Positions 1 to 7,005 of a stretch of DNA of 9,318 nt are shown here, piece after piece; positions within the stretch are counted from its first letter, which is position 1; every line of letters starts with the position of its first letter. Below the pieces are notes generated by a model. It worked only from the letters and a program-made list of their open reading frames with translations. It did not search any database and was not told the origin of the DNA. Position numbers and translations under genes: made by a program. The stretch spans positions 1 to 9,318 of the forward strand of contig JABDPK010000005.1 of assembly GCA_013042795.1 (NCBI GenBank). Reading direction: 5' to 3'. This stretch comes from Saprospiraceae bacterium. Lineage in GTDB: Bacteria; Bacteroidota; Bacteroidia; Chitinophagales; Saprospiraceae.

Positions 1-1058
1 CCTATCCCAATGTATTACCAACAATAACTATCGAACAATTACTTTACCATACAAGTGGACTTTATGACTACACAAATAATATAGCATATGGCAATACCAC
101 GATTTTGCTAGACCCGTCCGGCATTCAAATTCCCGATCAGATCATGGAAAATTTTGTGCTTACTTCGAATTTTAGTCCGGGCGTCAAGCAGGAATATTCA
201 AATACCAATTATCTCCTATTGGGTATGATCATCGAAAAGATATCCGGAAGACCCTACTATGAAGAAATCAGGGACAGGTTTGATCTGGATACGAATTATC
301 CTACCATGGCAGTCCCCCCTTTCGAAATACCAACAACAGACCTGGGTAATTTATGGTTTGACCGTTCGGGAACAGGAAATTTCTTTGTTGATGTAGAAGT
401 AGCAGGGCTCAGTTTGAACGGACTATTTTCAGGGGCTTCCTCAACAGGCGCATATGCCGCAACCCCTGCTGATGTCGTAAAATGGGGATATGATTTGTAT
501 TCAGGGAAGTATCTTTCAGAATCAACAATGAACAAACTATTAACACCCCATCCTCTTGGATTGTTTGGAATTTCGGATTATGGATTGGGTGTTGTTATTG
601 CAGATGCAACATGTGGCCCAATAAGTTATGGTCATACCGGATCAATCATCTATACCTCCAATATGGCATACCTGCCGGATCATGACCTTTGCGTTGTGGC
701 CATGACGAATGATGGCCGCGCAGCTGCTGACTTAAGTTTTGTGATAAATATCACCGAACAAATGATTTGCCTCTATCTCGAAACAGTCGTATCAACTGAT
801 GAACAAGCTGATACAGATAACCAACTGAAGATTTACCCAAATCCTGCCACAGTTGAATTGAATTTAGATTTTGAAAATCCTGTCAGTGATCTTACAGTTA
901 AAGTGTACAACCAGCTTGGACAAAAAGTAGCCTATTATTCTGCCAAACAAAAAGAGAATTATGTGAGATTAAACACTGTTGATTGGGCCAATGGATCATA
1001 CATTATCCATATTACAACGAAAGAAAAACAAATCATCAGGAAGGTCATTAAACAATAA
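1..1058 (+). CDS. Secreted serine hydrolase, beta-lactamase/DD-peptidase fold, with T9SS sorting tail (5' truncated)
   Basis: The frame is open from the window edge (first full codon at position 3), giving 351 visible residues, so the true start lies upstream; the TTG at 105 is internal. Visible motifs match the class C beta-lactamase-like serine hydrolase family: an ITIEQLLYHTSGL stretch (residues 8-20), a Tyr-Ser-Asn at 65-67 matching the catalytic YxN, and GHTG at 210-213 replacing the KTG motif. The SxxK nucleophile should lie in the missing N-terminal part. From YPNP (residue 278, position 834) to the end is a typical Por-secretion (T9SS type A) tail ending in KVIKQ, so the enzyme is probably exported through the type IX system and anchored or released at the surface. 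Substrate is unknown: members include peptidases, esterases and amidases, and antibiotic resistance should not be assumed. No clear terminator follows. Confidence 0.9.
   Translation, partial: YPNVLPTITIEQLLYHTSGLYDYTNNIAYGNTTILLDPSGIQIPDQIMENFVLTSNFSPGVKQEYSNTNYLLLGMIIEKISGRPYYEEIRDRFDLDTNYPTMAVPPFEIPTTDLGNLWFDRSGTGNFFVDVEVAGLSLNGLFSGASSTGAYAATPADVVKWGYDLYSGKYLSESTMNKLLTPHPLGLFGISDYGLGVVIADATCGPISYGHTGSIIYTSNMAYLPDHDLCVVAMTNDGRAAADLSFVINITEQMICLYLETVVSTDEQADTDNQLKIYPNPATVELNLDFENPVSDLTVKVYNQLGQKVAYYSAKQKENYVRLNTVDWANGSYIIHITTKEKQIIRKVIKQ
828..1055 (+). other. T9SS type A C-terminal sorting domain of the serine hydrolase
   Basis: About 75 residues beginning at KIYPNP, followed by a beta-sandwich pattern (VKVYNQLGQKV, then the NGSYIIHI strand) and a basic end. 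This order is the signature of the T9SS tail that is cleaved during surface attachment. It directs the protein across the outer membrane and is not part of the catalytic fold. Confidence 0.88.
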
Positions 1059-1188
1059 TCGCCATCATTCAGAACGTGAAATGCTGCATTAATCAATCAA
1101 CGAAAGACATGAATATTATATCCCAATTCAAACAAGCTTTCATATTTCTTGTTAGCTGATATATAATCATATTTTTGCAAGGCTATTA
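1059..1188. other. Intergenic region between the two hydrolase genes
   Basis: AT-rich, 130 bp. I see no convincing intrinsic terminator for the upstream gene; only a small dyad AATGC-T-GCATT around 1080-1092 with no T-run. The 3' end carries the promoter annotated separately. Confidence 0.5.
1149..1177 (+). promoter_or_regulatory. Bacteroidota-type promoter for the alpha/beta hydrolase
   Basis: TATTTTTG at 1170-1177 is a perfect match to the -7 consensus TAnnTTTG of Bacteroidota sigma-ABfr, and a TTG at 1149-1151 lies 18 bp upstream as the -33 element. Transcription would start about 5-7 bases after the box, leaving only a few bases before the ATG at 1189. Confidence 0.6.
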
Positions 1189-1965
1189 ATGCTTCACTAT
1201 AAAACATACATAAAAGACAAATCTGCCAACTGGGTAACTTTTATCCATGGTGCCGGTGGTAGCAGTACTATCTGGTTCAGGCAGATAAGGGATTTCAAAA
1301 ATCACTTCAATATTCTTTTAGTAGATCTTAGAGGTCATGGTGCTTCGAAAAAGCATATCTATGAAAAATTGAAAAGATATTCCTTTGACAATATTGGTGA
1401 TGAAGTGATAGAGGTACTCGATCACCTGAAAATCAGGTCAAGTCATTTTATTGGTATCTCACTTGGAACAATTATTATCAGGGAACTCACTGAACGCTAC
1501 CCTGACAGAATCAAAGCCATGGTATTGGGTGGGGCAATAATGAAGCTGAATTTTCGTGGACAGGTTTTGATGCGGCTAGGTGACGCCTTAAAGTCTGTTG
1601 TTCCATATCTACTTCTTTACAAGTTCTTTGCATTCATTATTATGCCGAAGGAAACACACAAGGAATCCAGGAATCTGTTCATCAATGAAGCCAAGAAACT
1701 ATACCAGAAAGAATTTAAGAGGTGGTTCACCCTTGTGGCCCAGGTTAATCCTCTTTTGAAGTTCTTCAGAATCAATGACAGTGGAATTCCGACACTCTAT
1801 ATCATGGGACAGGAAGACTATATGTTTCTTCCGTCTATTTCGAAACTGGCGAACGAACATGCATCAGCCATGTTACATGTTATTCCATCATGCGGACATG
1901 TTGTTAATATCGAACAACCTGATATATTTAACCAGAAGGCTATCGCATTCCTGAACAGGATCTGA
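1189..1965 (+). CDS. Alpha/beta-hydrolase fold enzyme
   Basis: A 258-residue single-domain hydrolase with no signal peptide, so probably cytoplasmic. The fold markers are in order: oxyanion-hole HGAGG at 20-24, the strand and turn LLVDLRGHGAS at 43-52, the nucleophile elbow GISLG with Ser91, the acid Asp210 in MGQEDYM, and the base His237 in SCGHVVN followed by IEQPDIFNQ. The complete Ser-Asp-His triad argues for an active enzyme. The cap region (about 125-190) is basic and includes a very hydrophobic stretch around 137-153, which suggests a lipophilic substrate or contact with membrane; this is inference. The family covers esterases, lipases, C-C hydrolases and haloperoxidase-like enzymes, so no substrate is assigned. 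ATG at 1189 is the only reasonable start, as the next Met is at residue 111. It sits 11 bases after the -7 box. It converges on the repeat-protein gene, with a hairpin between them. Confidence 0.9.
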   Translation: MLHYKTYIKDKSANWVTFIHGAGGSSTIWFRQIRDFKNHFNILLVDLRGHGASKKHIYEKLKRYSFDNIGDEVIEVLDHLKIRSSHFIGISLGTIIIRELTERYPDRIKAMVLGGAIMKLNFRGQVLMRLGDALKSVVPYLLLYKFFAFIIMPKETHKESRNLFINEAKKLYQKEFKRWFTLVAQVNPLLKFFRINDSGIPTLYIMGQEDYMFLPSISKLANEHASAMLHVIPSCGHVVNIEQPDIFNQKAIAFLNRI

Positions 1966-1998
1966 GAATTATAGATTATTAAAAATTGAAGTAAAAAA

Positions 1999-2025
1999 AA
2001 GGCAGCTGCAAATTACAGCTGCCTT
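1999..2025 (-). terminator. Hairpin terminator between convergent genes
   Basis: A perfect 10-bp stem, AAGGCAGCTG (1999-2008) and CAGCTGCCTT (2016-2025), with a 7-base loop. The A-run at 1993-2000 becomes a U-tract right after the stem on the minus strand, so this is a strong intrinsic terminator for the repeat-protein gene. On the plus strand the following bases (GAATGTTTT) are a poorer U-tract, so it may act in both directions but less well for the hydrolase. Confidence 0.85.
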
Positions 2026-2046
2026 GAATGTTTTAAGACTTAAATT

Positions 2047-3813
2047 TTATTTAATCACATTAAACTTCTTGCCAATCATATGCTTTTCACTATTGATCTG
2101 GAGGAAATAAGTACCAATAGGTAAATCACTCACATCAACAGTCATATTCGTATTAAAAGACCTGTGCTGATTGTACATTTTTCTGCCAGATAAATCATAA
2201 ATCATGATATGTATGTTACCGGAAAACTCATCAGCAGATAAATCGATATTTAATAGTGCTTCTGTCGGGTTTGGATAAACATTTACATAAGCAGGATCTA
2301 CTATGTCAACCGTTGAACTAGGATCAGTAAACCCATATTCACCAGTATCAGTCAGAATCGAAGCTTTGTATGTACCTCCAACACAAAGAATATTTGGTCC
2401 GTCCTGCGTTCCAACACCCATTGGAAAAGCTTCTTCTCCCCAATTCACTGTCCAATCCTGGTTGGCCCTGAATTTAATCTCACCATCAACAAGATTAACG
2501 ACTCCTGAAAAATGAAATTCATTATCAGGGTCTTTTTCCAACAACACATCATCATCCCAGTTTCCAAACTCAGAACCTGTCCCTATTATACCAACTGTAT
2601 CGAATACAATAATTTCTCTGAAGTTATATGCTCCTGTAATTGAATTGAAGTCAATAATATATTCACCAGCGGTGACTGGAATATTTGCTCCATCCAATTC
2701 ACCGATTCCAGCTGGAAAATCACCGGATCCCCAATTCCATAACCAATCATCATCCGCTCGGAACTTAGCTTCACCATCAGCTAAAACAATGCGAAGGTTC
2801 CACATAGAATTATTATCCGGATCCTGATTCATATCAGTATCATCTGTCCATCCACCTGGTGTCGCATCACCTATTATTCCTATCGATGTAAAATCCACAA
2901 CCTCAATGAAATTATAAATCAGTGTTTCAGTATTAAATGAAACAATATAGTTTCCGGAATCTATAGGAATATTTGGTCCTTTTAATAGAGCAGTATCCAT
3001 TGGAAATCCTGTATTACCCCAATCAAATTCCCAGTCGTCATTTGCCCTGAACTTAGCTTCACCATTATTTAACAAAACAGTAGCACTCCAAAGATTAGCG
3101 TCGTTTGCATCCTGATCAAGGTCCGTGTCAGTATCCCATCCACCTTCAGTTGCATCTCCAATTATTCCTATAGTTTCATAAGTAATGTTTTCCTCGAATG
3201 AATAAGCACCTGTCATCGTATCAAGCATAACAAAATATTCCCCGGCTTTATCTACCAGGATGTTATCACCATCTTGCACACCGATTCCTGTTGGGAAGTC
3301 CGGAGAACCCCAATTGACTGCCCAATCATCATCTTTCCTGAACTTGGCTTCTCCTGCAACCAGATCTATGGTTATATAAAACTTGTTTGGATCATTAGGA
3401 TCATTACACATATCAATATCGCTGTCCCAGCCATTCGGCGTAGCACTTCCTATAATACCGATTTCCGGTATCAGTGTAAAATTGTATTCTCCTGTAGCGG
3501 AATTGAAGTCTATGTCGTATTTACCGCAAACGACAGGAATATTATCCCCATCCTGAACACCAACTCCCATCGGAAATTCAGCAGATCCCCAGTTCACAAC
3601 CCAGTCATCATCTGCTCTGAATTTACATTCTCCGTCGGTAAGAACAACAGTCAAATTCCACAGGTCAGGGTTTGTATCATTTTGAATCATATCGGTATCA
3701 TTATCCCAAGCTCCCTGGGTTGCAGAACCAATGATTCCTACACTTGTAATTTGAGCATTTAGCCCAAATGTTACTAATGAACAAATGAAAGCAAGTAGTA
3801 AAGTCTTTTTCAT
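2047..3813 (-). CDS. Secreted five-repeat SusE/SusF-like glycan-binding protein with T9SS tail
   Basis: 588 residues. An N-terminal Sec signal (hydrophobic core 4-17, cleavage near LNA-Q at 20-21) is followed by five tandem domains of about 93-97 residues starting near residues 25, 118, 215, 311 and 407. Each has the pattern IGIIGxATxxGWDxDTDM, then GEAKFRAxDDWxxNWGxxxFPxGxG, then DGxNIxVxxGxYxxxFNxxTGxYxF. This resembles the C-terminal domains of SusE/SusF outer-membrane starch-binding proteins. The end (from VYPNP at 512-516) is a T9SS type A sorting domain. There is no catalytic domain and no lipobox: unlike SusE/F it would reach the surface by type IX secretion. Conserved Trp residues in the GGW, DDW and NWG positions could supply aromatic stacking or core packing. 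It is transcribed away from susC, sharing a dyad-rich intergenic region, which argues for joint control. The alpha-glucan ligand is inferred from the family only. Confidence 0.88.
   Translation of the reverse strand: MKKTLLLAFICSLVTFGLNAQITSVGIIGSATQGAWDNDTDMIQNDTNPDLWNLTVVLTDGECKFRADDDWVVNWGSAEFPMGVGVQDGDNIPVVCGKYDIDFNSATGEYNFTLIPEIGIIGSATPNGWDSDIDMCNDPNDPNKFYITIDLVAGEAKFRKDDDWAVNWGSPDFPTGIGVQDGDNILVDKAGEYFVMLDTMTGAYSFEENITYETIGIIGDATEGGWDTDTDLDQDANDANLWSATVLLNNGEAKFRANDDWEFDWGNTGFPMDTALLKGPNIPIDSGNYIVSFNTETLIYNFIEVVDFTSIGIIGDATPGGWTDDTDMNQDPDNNSMWNLRIVLADGEAKFRADDDWLWNWGSGDFPAGIGELDGANIPVTAGEYIIDFNSITGAYNFREIIVFDTVGIIGTGSEFGNWDDDVLLEKDPDNEFHFSGVVNLVDGEIKFRANQDWTVNWGEEAFPMGVGTQDGPNILCVGGTYKASILTDTGEYGFTDPSSTVDIVDPAYVNVYPNPTEALLNIDLSADEFSGNIHIMIYDLSGRKMYNQHRSFNTNMTVDVSDLPIGTYFLQINSEKHMIGKKFNVIK
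2050..2280 (-). other. T9SS type A sorting domain of the repeat protein
   Basis: Residues 512-588: VYPNPTEALLNIDL, then a MIYDLSGRKMY strand, LPIGTYFLQI, and a basic terminal stretch KKFNVIK. This is the canonical order of the type IX tail and marks the protein as exported across the outer membrane. Confidence 0.88.
2326..3741 (-). repeat. Five tandem protein-domain repeats (SusE/SusF-like)
   Basis: Units on the minus strand are at about 3741-3469, 3462-3193, 3171-2902, 2883-2614 and 2595-2326. Periods are 93, 97, 96 and 96 residues. Unit 5 is the most divergent (TGSEFGNW in place of xATxGGW), and unit 3 lacks the usual GxGxQDG loop (DTALLKGPN instead). Unit 4 is closest to the second domain inserted in the SusD-type protein. 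Confidence 0.88.
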
Positions 3814-3834
3814 GTTTTAGTTTTTAGTTTATGG

Positions 3835-3870
3835 CAACAGTAATTTAATGCTTAAATTAAGCATTACAAA
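3835..3870 (-). promoter_or_regulatory. Possible promoter of the repeat-protein gene
   Basis: On the minus strand TACTGTTG (3842-3835) differs from TAnnTTTG at one base, and a TTTG at 3870-3867 could serve as the -33 element, although the 24-bp gap is long. The perfect 21-bp dyad 3846-3866 fills the gap between them, as expected of an operator. The leader after it is A-rich (CTAAAAACTAAAAC before the ATG) with no Shine-Dalgarno sequence, as is usual in this phylum. Confidence 0.35.
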
Positions 3871-4003
3871 GAAATTTTTATCAATAAGAACTCACATAAT
3901 AGGCCTTATTGATAAAATAATTTATGATCAAGATCAGCTAAAAAGATGATATTTAATGATTATTATCATAAGCACACTTCCGATAGAAACAGCTTAAATA
4001 AAG

Positions 4004-4011
4004 TAAATTTG
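4004..4011 (+). promoter_or_regulatory. -7 box of the susCD promoter
   Basis: TAAATTTG matches the Bacteroidota -7 consensus TAnnTTTG exactly. No good TTG or TTTG is present 17-23 bp upstream (the sequence there is TTCCGATAG), so the promoter may need an activator, which fits the upstream dyads. The start point would be about 4016-4018, giving a leader of about 20 bases to the susC ATG. Confidence 0.55.
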
Positions 4012-4022
4012 AAAATTCAACA

Positions 4023-4061
4023 ATGAAAAAGTTCTTTAATGAAAAAGCTATTAACTTTTAA
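4023..4061 (+). CDS. Possible 12-codon leader ORF overlapping the susC start
   Basis: ATG at 4023 opens a frame coding MKKFFNEKAINF and stops at TAA 4059-4061, crossing the susC start in another frame. Its first bases (AATGAAAAAG) are repeated exactly 16 bp later at the susC ATG. It may be a decoy or coupling start, or simply debris of a short duplication. There is no direct evidence of translation. Confidence 0.2.
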   Translation: MKKFFNEKAINF

Positions 4062-6987
4062 TGTCAGGCCATTTATTCTGGCCATCATTTTTACCTCTTT
4101 AGGGGTCTTTGCTTCTGGACAACGCACCATCTCAGGTGTATTGACAGATGCCCAGACAGGAGAAGCTCTTATTGGCGCTAACATCCTGATCAAAGGTACT
4201 TCTGTAGGCACCATCACTGATATAGATGGAAGTTATTCACTTGACATCCCTGGAGACGCAACCACCTTGGTATTCAGTTATACGGGCTATACCCCACAGG
4301 AGGTTGAACTGACAGATTCAAATGTAATTGATATGTCTCTATCCTTTGGAGAATTCCTGGAAGAAGTAGTCGTCATTGGATACGGAACTGTAAAACGTGA
4401 AGATGCGACAGGATCAATCCAGTCTGTGAGCTCGGAAAGTTTTAACAAAGGGTCTATCACAGGACCACAGGAGTTACTTGCAGGAAAAGTACCGGGTGTG
4501 TCGATTACCACTGGTGGTGATCCCGGTGGAGGTTCCAAGATCAGGATACGTGGTGAATCTTCTCTGAATGCATCCAATGATCCGCTTATTGTTATTGATG
4601 GTGTACCACTTGAAAGTGGAGGAATTTCCGGCGCAAGAAATCCATTAAATATTATTAATCCGAATGATATAGAAACTTTTACGGTATTGAAAGATGCTTC
4701 AGCTGCTGCGATTTATGGAAACAGGGCAGCAGGTGGTGTGATCCTGATTACGACCAAGAAAGGAAAAGTAGGGACCGGTTTTAAGGTTGGATATACGGGA
4801 AATATTTCTTTCAGCAACCCATATAATAAAGTAGATGTATTATCAGCAGATGAATTCAGAACAACAATTGCCGAGCAATTCGATGCTGATCACCCTGCAC
4901 ACGATCTTGTTGGATCGGCCAATACAGATTGGCAGGATGAGATTTATGAAACAGCCATTGGCTATGATCACAATATCAGCCTGACAGGAAGTGTCAAAGA
5001 ATTACCATACAGGGTCTCTATCGGATATTCCGATAAAAACGGGATTCTCAAAACAGATAATTTCAAGAGACTGACTGGAGGATTAAACCTGAACCCCGGA
5101 TTCCTGGATAACACTTTACAGCTAAATCTTCACTTGAAGGCGATGCAGACCAAAAACAATTTTGCTGACAGGGGTGCGATTGGTAATTCATTAAGTTTTG
5201 ATCCTACCCAGGAAATATATGATCCGGAAAATCAATATGGTGGTTATACCACCTGGACAATCGTCAATGGAAATCCAAACCTTATATCTCCTACAAATCC
5301 GATTGCATTACTGGATCTCAGGGAAGACAAATCTACAGTAAACAGGTATATCGCAAATGTAAGCGCCGATTACCGACTCGGATTCTTACCAGACCTGCGT
5401 GCAAACCTGAGCCTGGCTTATGATTACTCCAAAGGTGAAGGCACAGTCGTTGTTCCGACTTTTGCATCATTCGCATTTGACGAATTAAATGGAGGTGGTG
5501 TAAATAATGAATACATGCAGGTCAAAGAAAACAGCCTGCTTGAATTCTATCTGAATTACAAGAAGACCATGGGGATCAATGATATCGATATTATGGGAGG
5601 ATACAGCTGGCAACATTTCAATGTAGAAAATGAATTTACAAATACAGACGCTGCAGGTACCCCTGCAGAAACGACAGCAGGATCTGATCCTGCAGAATAT
5701 TATTTATTATCACTTTATGGGAGAGTGAATTACAGTTATGACAACAGGTACTTATTCACATTCACACTAAGAAGGGATGGTACTTCCAGGTTCTCCCCTG
5801 AAAATAGGTATGGCCTGTTTCCGGCTGCGGCCCTTGCAGTTAAACTGATCGATAATAACAAGGAATATTTCAATAATCTTAAACTGCGCGTCGGATGGGG
5901 TGTTACTGGACAACAAGAGATTGGAGATTATTATGCCTACCTGGCCAGATACCAGTTGGGATTCGAAAATGCTCAATACCAGTTTGGAGATTCATTTGTC
6001 AGGACACTTCGTCCAAATGGTTATGATTCAAATATCAGATGGGAAGAAACAACCACAAAGAATATCGGAGTCGACTTTTCTATAGTTAAAGGCAGGGTTT
6101 CAGGTTCAATAGATGTATACCAAAGAAATACTGAAGATCTGCTCAACAGGATTCCGGTACCTGCAGGAACGAACCTCACAAACTTCATCACAACCAATGT
6201 TGGGAATATGGAGAACAAGGGTGTGGAAATTGCTTTTAACCTTACCCCGGTATCCACTGAAAATCTTGTTTGGGATTTCTCATTTAATACGGCGTATAAC
6301 AAAAATAAGATCACCAAGCTCACTACAGTAGACGATCCTGATTATGATGGAATACTAACCGGTGGTATTGCAGGAGGTGTGGGATCCACTATCCAGATTC
6401 ACAGTGTCGGACATGCACCTTCATCATTTTATGTTTATGAACAAATGTATGATGAAAACGGCACCTTGCTGGAAGGCGAATTTATAGATCAGAACAACGA
6501 TGGAGTCGTCAATGGTGAAGACAGGATCAGATATGAAAAACCTGCTGCAGATTTCAGTTATGGATTTACAAGCAATCTGCAATACAAGGATTTTGATTTT
6601 TCTTTTGCAGGAAGAGCCTTAACAGGCAATTATATTTATAATAACGTGCAAACGGACATGGGTTACCTTGAGAGACTTTACAATTCTACTGGTTCCCTTT
6701 GGAACATCAATCAGTCAGCTCTTGACTTGAATGTAAGTAACCAGGGGAATCTGACATTAAGCAATCACTTTGTCAAGAGTGCATCGTTCCTGAGGGTTGA
6801 TCATTTCACTTTTGGATACGATCTTAACAGACTAACTAATAAAAATATCAGGGTATATGCTACGGTTCAAAATCCTGTTGTAGTGACAAGCTATGATGGG
6901 CTTGATCCCGAAACAGATAACGGTATAGATAATAACATCTATCCAAGACCAAGAACTTTTGTATTTGGACTTAGTGCCCAGTTTTAA
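4039..6987 (+). CDS. susC: SusC/RagA-family TonB-linked outer-membrane transporter
   Basis: 982 residues, normal for the family. Order: Sec signal peptide (about 1-27, cleavage near FASG-Q); carboxypeptidase-regulatory-like beta-sandwich (about 28-100, ISGVLTDAQTGEALIGANILIKGT); the conserved EEVVVIGYGT at 108-117 that serves as TonB-box region; plug domain (about 120-240) with LAGKVPGVSI, IRIRGESSLNASNDPLIVIDGVP, LKDASAAAIYGNRAAGGVILITTKKG; then the outer-membrane beta-barrel to a C-terminal Phe. It imports oligosaccharides across the outer membrane using energy from TonB-ExbBD, with the partner SusD acting as the lid. The susD-type gene begins 18 bp downstream, so the two form an operon. 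ATG 4039 is the only in-frame start: a TGA lies at 4024-4026. The symbol marks the family; the substrate is not proven to be starch. Confidence 0.96.
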   Translation: MKKLLTFNVRPFILAIIFTSLGVFASGQRTISGVLTDAQTGEALIGANILIKGTSVGTITDIDGSYSLDIPGDATTLVFSYTGYTPQEVELTDSNVIDMSLSFGEFLEEVVVIGYGTVKREDATGSIQSVSSESFNKGSITGPQELLAGKVPGVSITTGGDPGGGSKIRIRGESSLNASNDPLIVIDGVPLESGGISGARNPLNIINPNDIETFTVLKDASAAAIYGNRAAGGVILITTKKGKVGTGFKVGYTGNISFSNPYNKVDVLSADEFRTTIAEQFDADHPAHDLVGSANTDWQDEIYETAIGYDHNISLTGSVKELPYRVSIGYSDKNGILKTDNFKRLTGGLNLNPGFLDNTLQLNLHLKAMQTKNNFADRGAIGNSLSFDPTQEIYDPENQYGGYTTWTIVNGNPNLISPTNPIALLDLREDKSTVNRYIANVSADYRLGFLPDLRANLSLAYDYSKGEGTVVVPTFASFAFDELNGGGVNNEYMQVKENSLLEFYLNYKKTMGINDIDIMGGYSWQHFNVENEFTNTDAAGTPAETTAGSDPAEYYLLSLYGRVNYSYDNRYLFTFTLRRDGTSRFSPENRYGLFPAAALAVKLIDNNKEYFNNLKLRVGWGVTGQQEIGDYYAYLARYQLGFENAQYQFGDSFVRTLRPNGYDSNIRWEETTTKNIGVDFSIVKGRVSGSIDVYQRNTEDLLNRIPVPAGTNLTNFITTNVGNMENKGVEIAFNLTPVSTENLVWDFSFNTAYNKNKITKLTTVDDPDYDGILTGGIAGGVGSTIQIHSVGHAPSSFYVYEQMYDENGTLLEGEFIDQNNDGVVNGEDRIRYEKPAADFSYGFTSNLQYKDFDFSFAGRALTGNYIYNNVQTDMGYLERLYNSTGSLWNINQSALDLNVSNQGNLTLSNHFVKSASFLRVDHFTFGYDLNRLTNKNIRVYATVQNPVVVTSYDGLDPETDNGIDNNIYPRPRTFVFGLSAQF

Positions 6988-7005
6988 TCTATAAATGCAA
7001 TAACA

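Larger units (their letters stand above)
3814..4038. promoter_or_regulatory. Divergent regulatory region between the repeat-protein gene and susC
   Basis: 225 bp, very AT-rich. Three main dyads are visible. TAATGCTTAA (3846-3855) and TTAAGCATTA (3857-3866) form a perfect pair with a 1-bp centre. TTTTATCAATAAG (3876-3888) and CTTATTGATAAAA (3905-3917) form a perfect 13-bp pair with a 16-base spacer. TGATC-AA-GATCA lies at 3925-3936. A weaker ATGAT-TATT-ATCAT lies at 3956-3969. These are candidate operators for a regulator controlling both directions; no regulator gene lies in the window. Confidence 0.6.

Noticed and set aside
105..1058. Start of the serine hydrolase at TTG 105
   Set aside because: The frame is open to the window edge and the preceding residues contain the conserved ITIEQLLYHTSGL family motif.
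2326..3741. CRISPR or DNA-level satellite array
   Set aside because: The periodicity of about 280-290 bp is that of coding domains with diverged nucleotide sequence; there are no short identical repeats with spacers.
3274..3762. Plus-strand ORF of 162 codons opposite the repeat protein
   Set aside because: It is antisense to a gene with a clear signal peptide, repeats and sorting tail, and its translation shows no recognisable domain; the repeats keep stops out of this frame.
6481..6546. Ca2+-binding or dockerin-like motif in SusC (DQNNDGVVNGED)
   Set aside because: This Asp/Asn-rich turn is a common feature of SusC-family barrels and does not indicate a separate domain.
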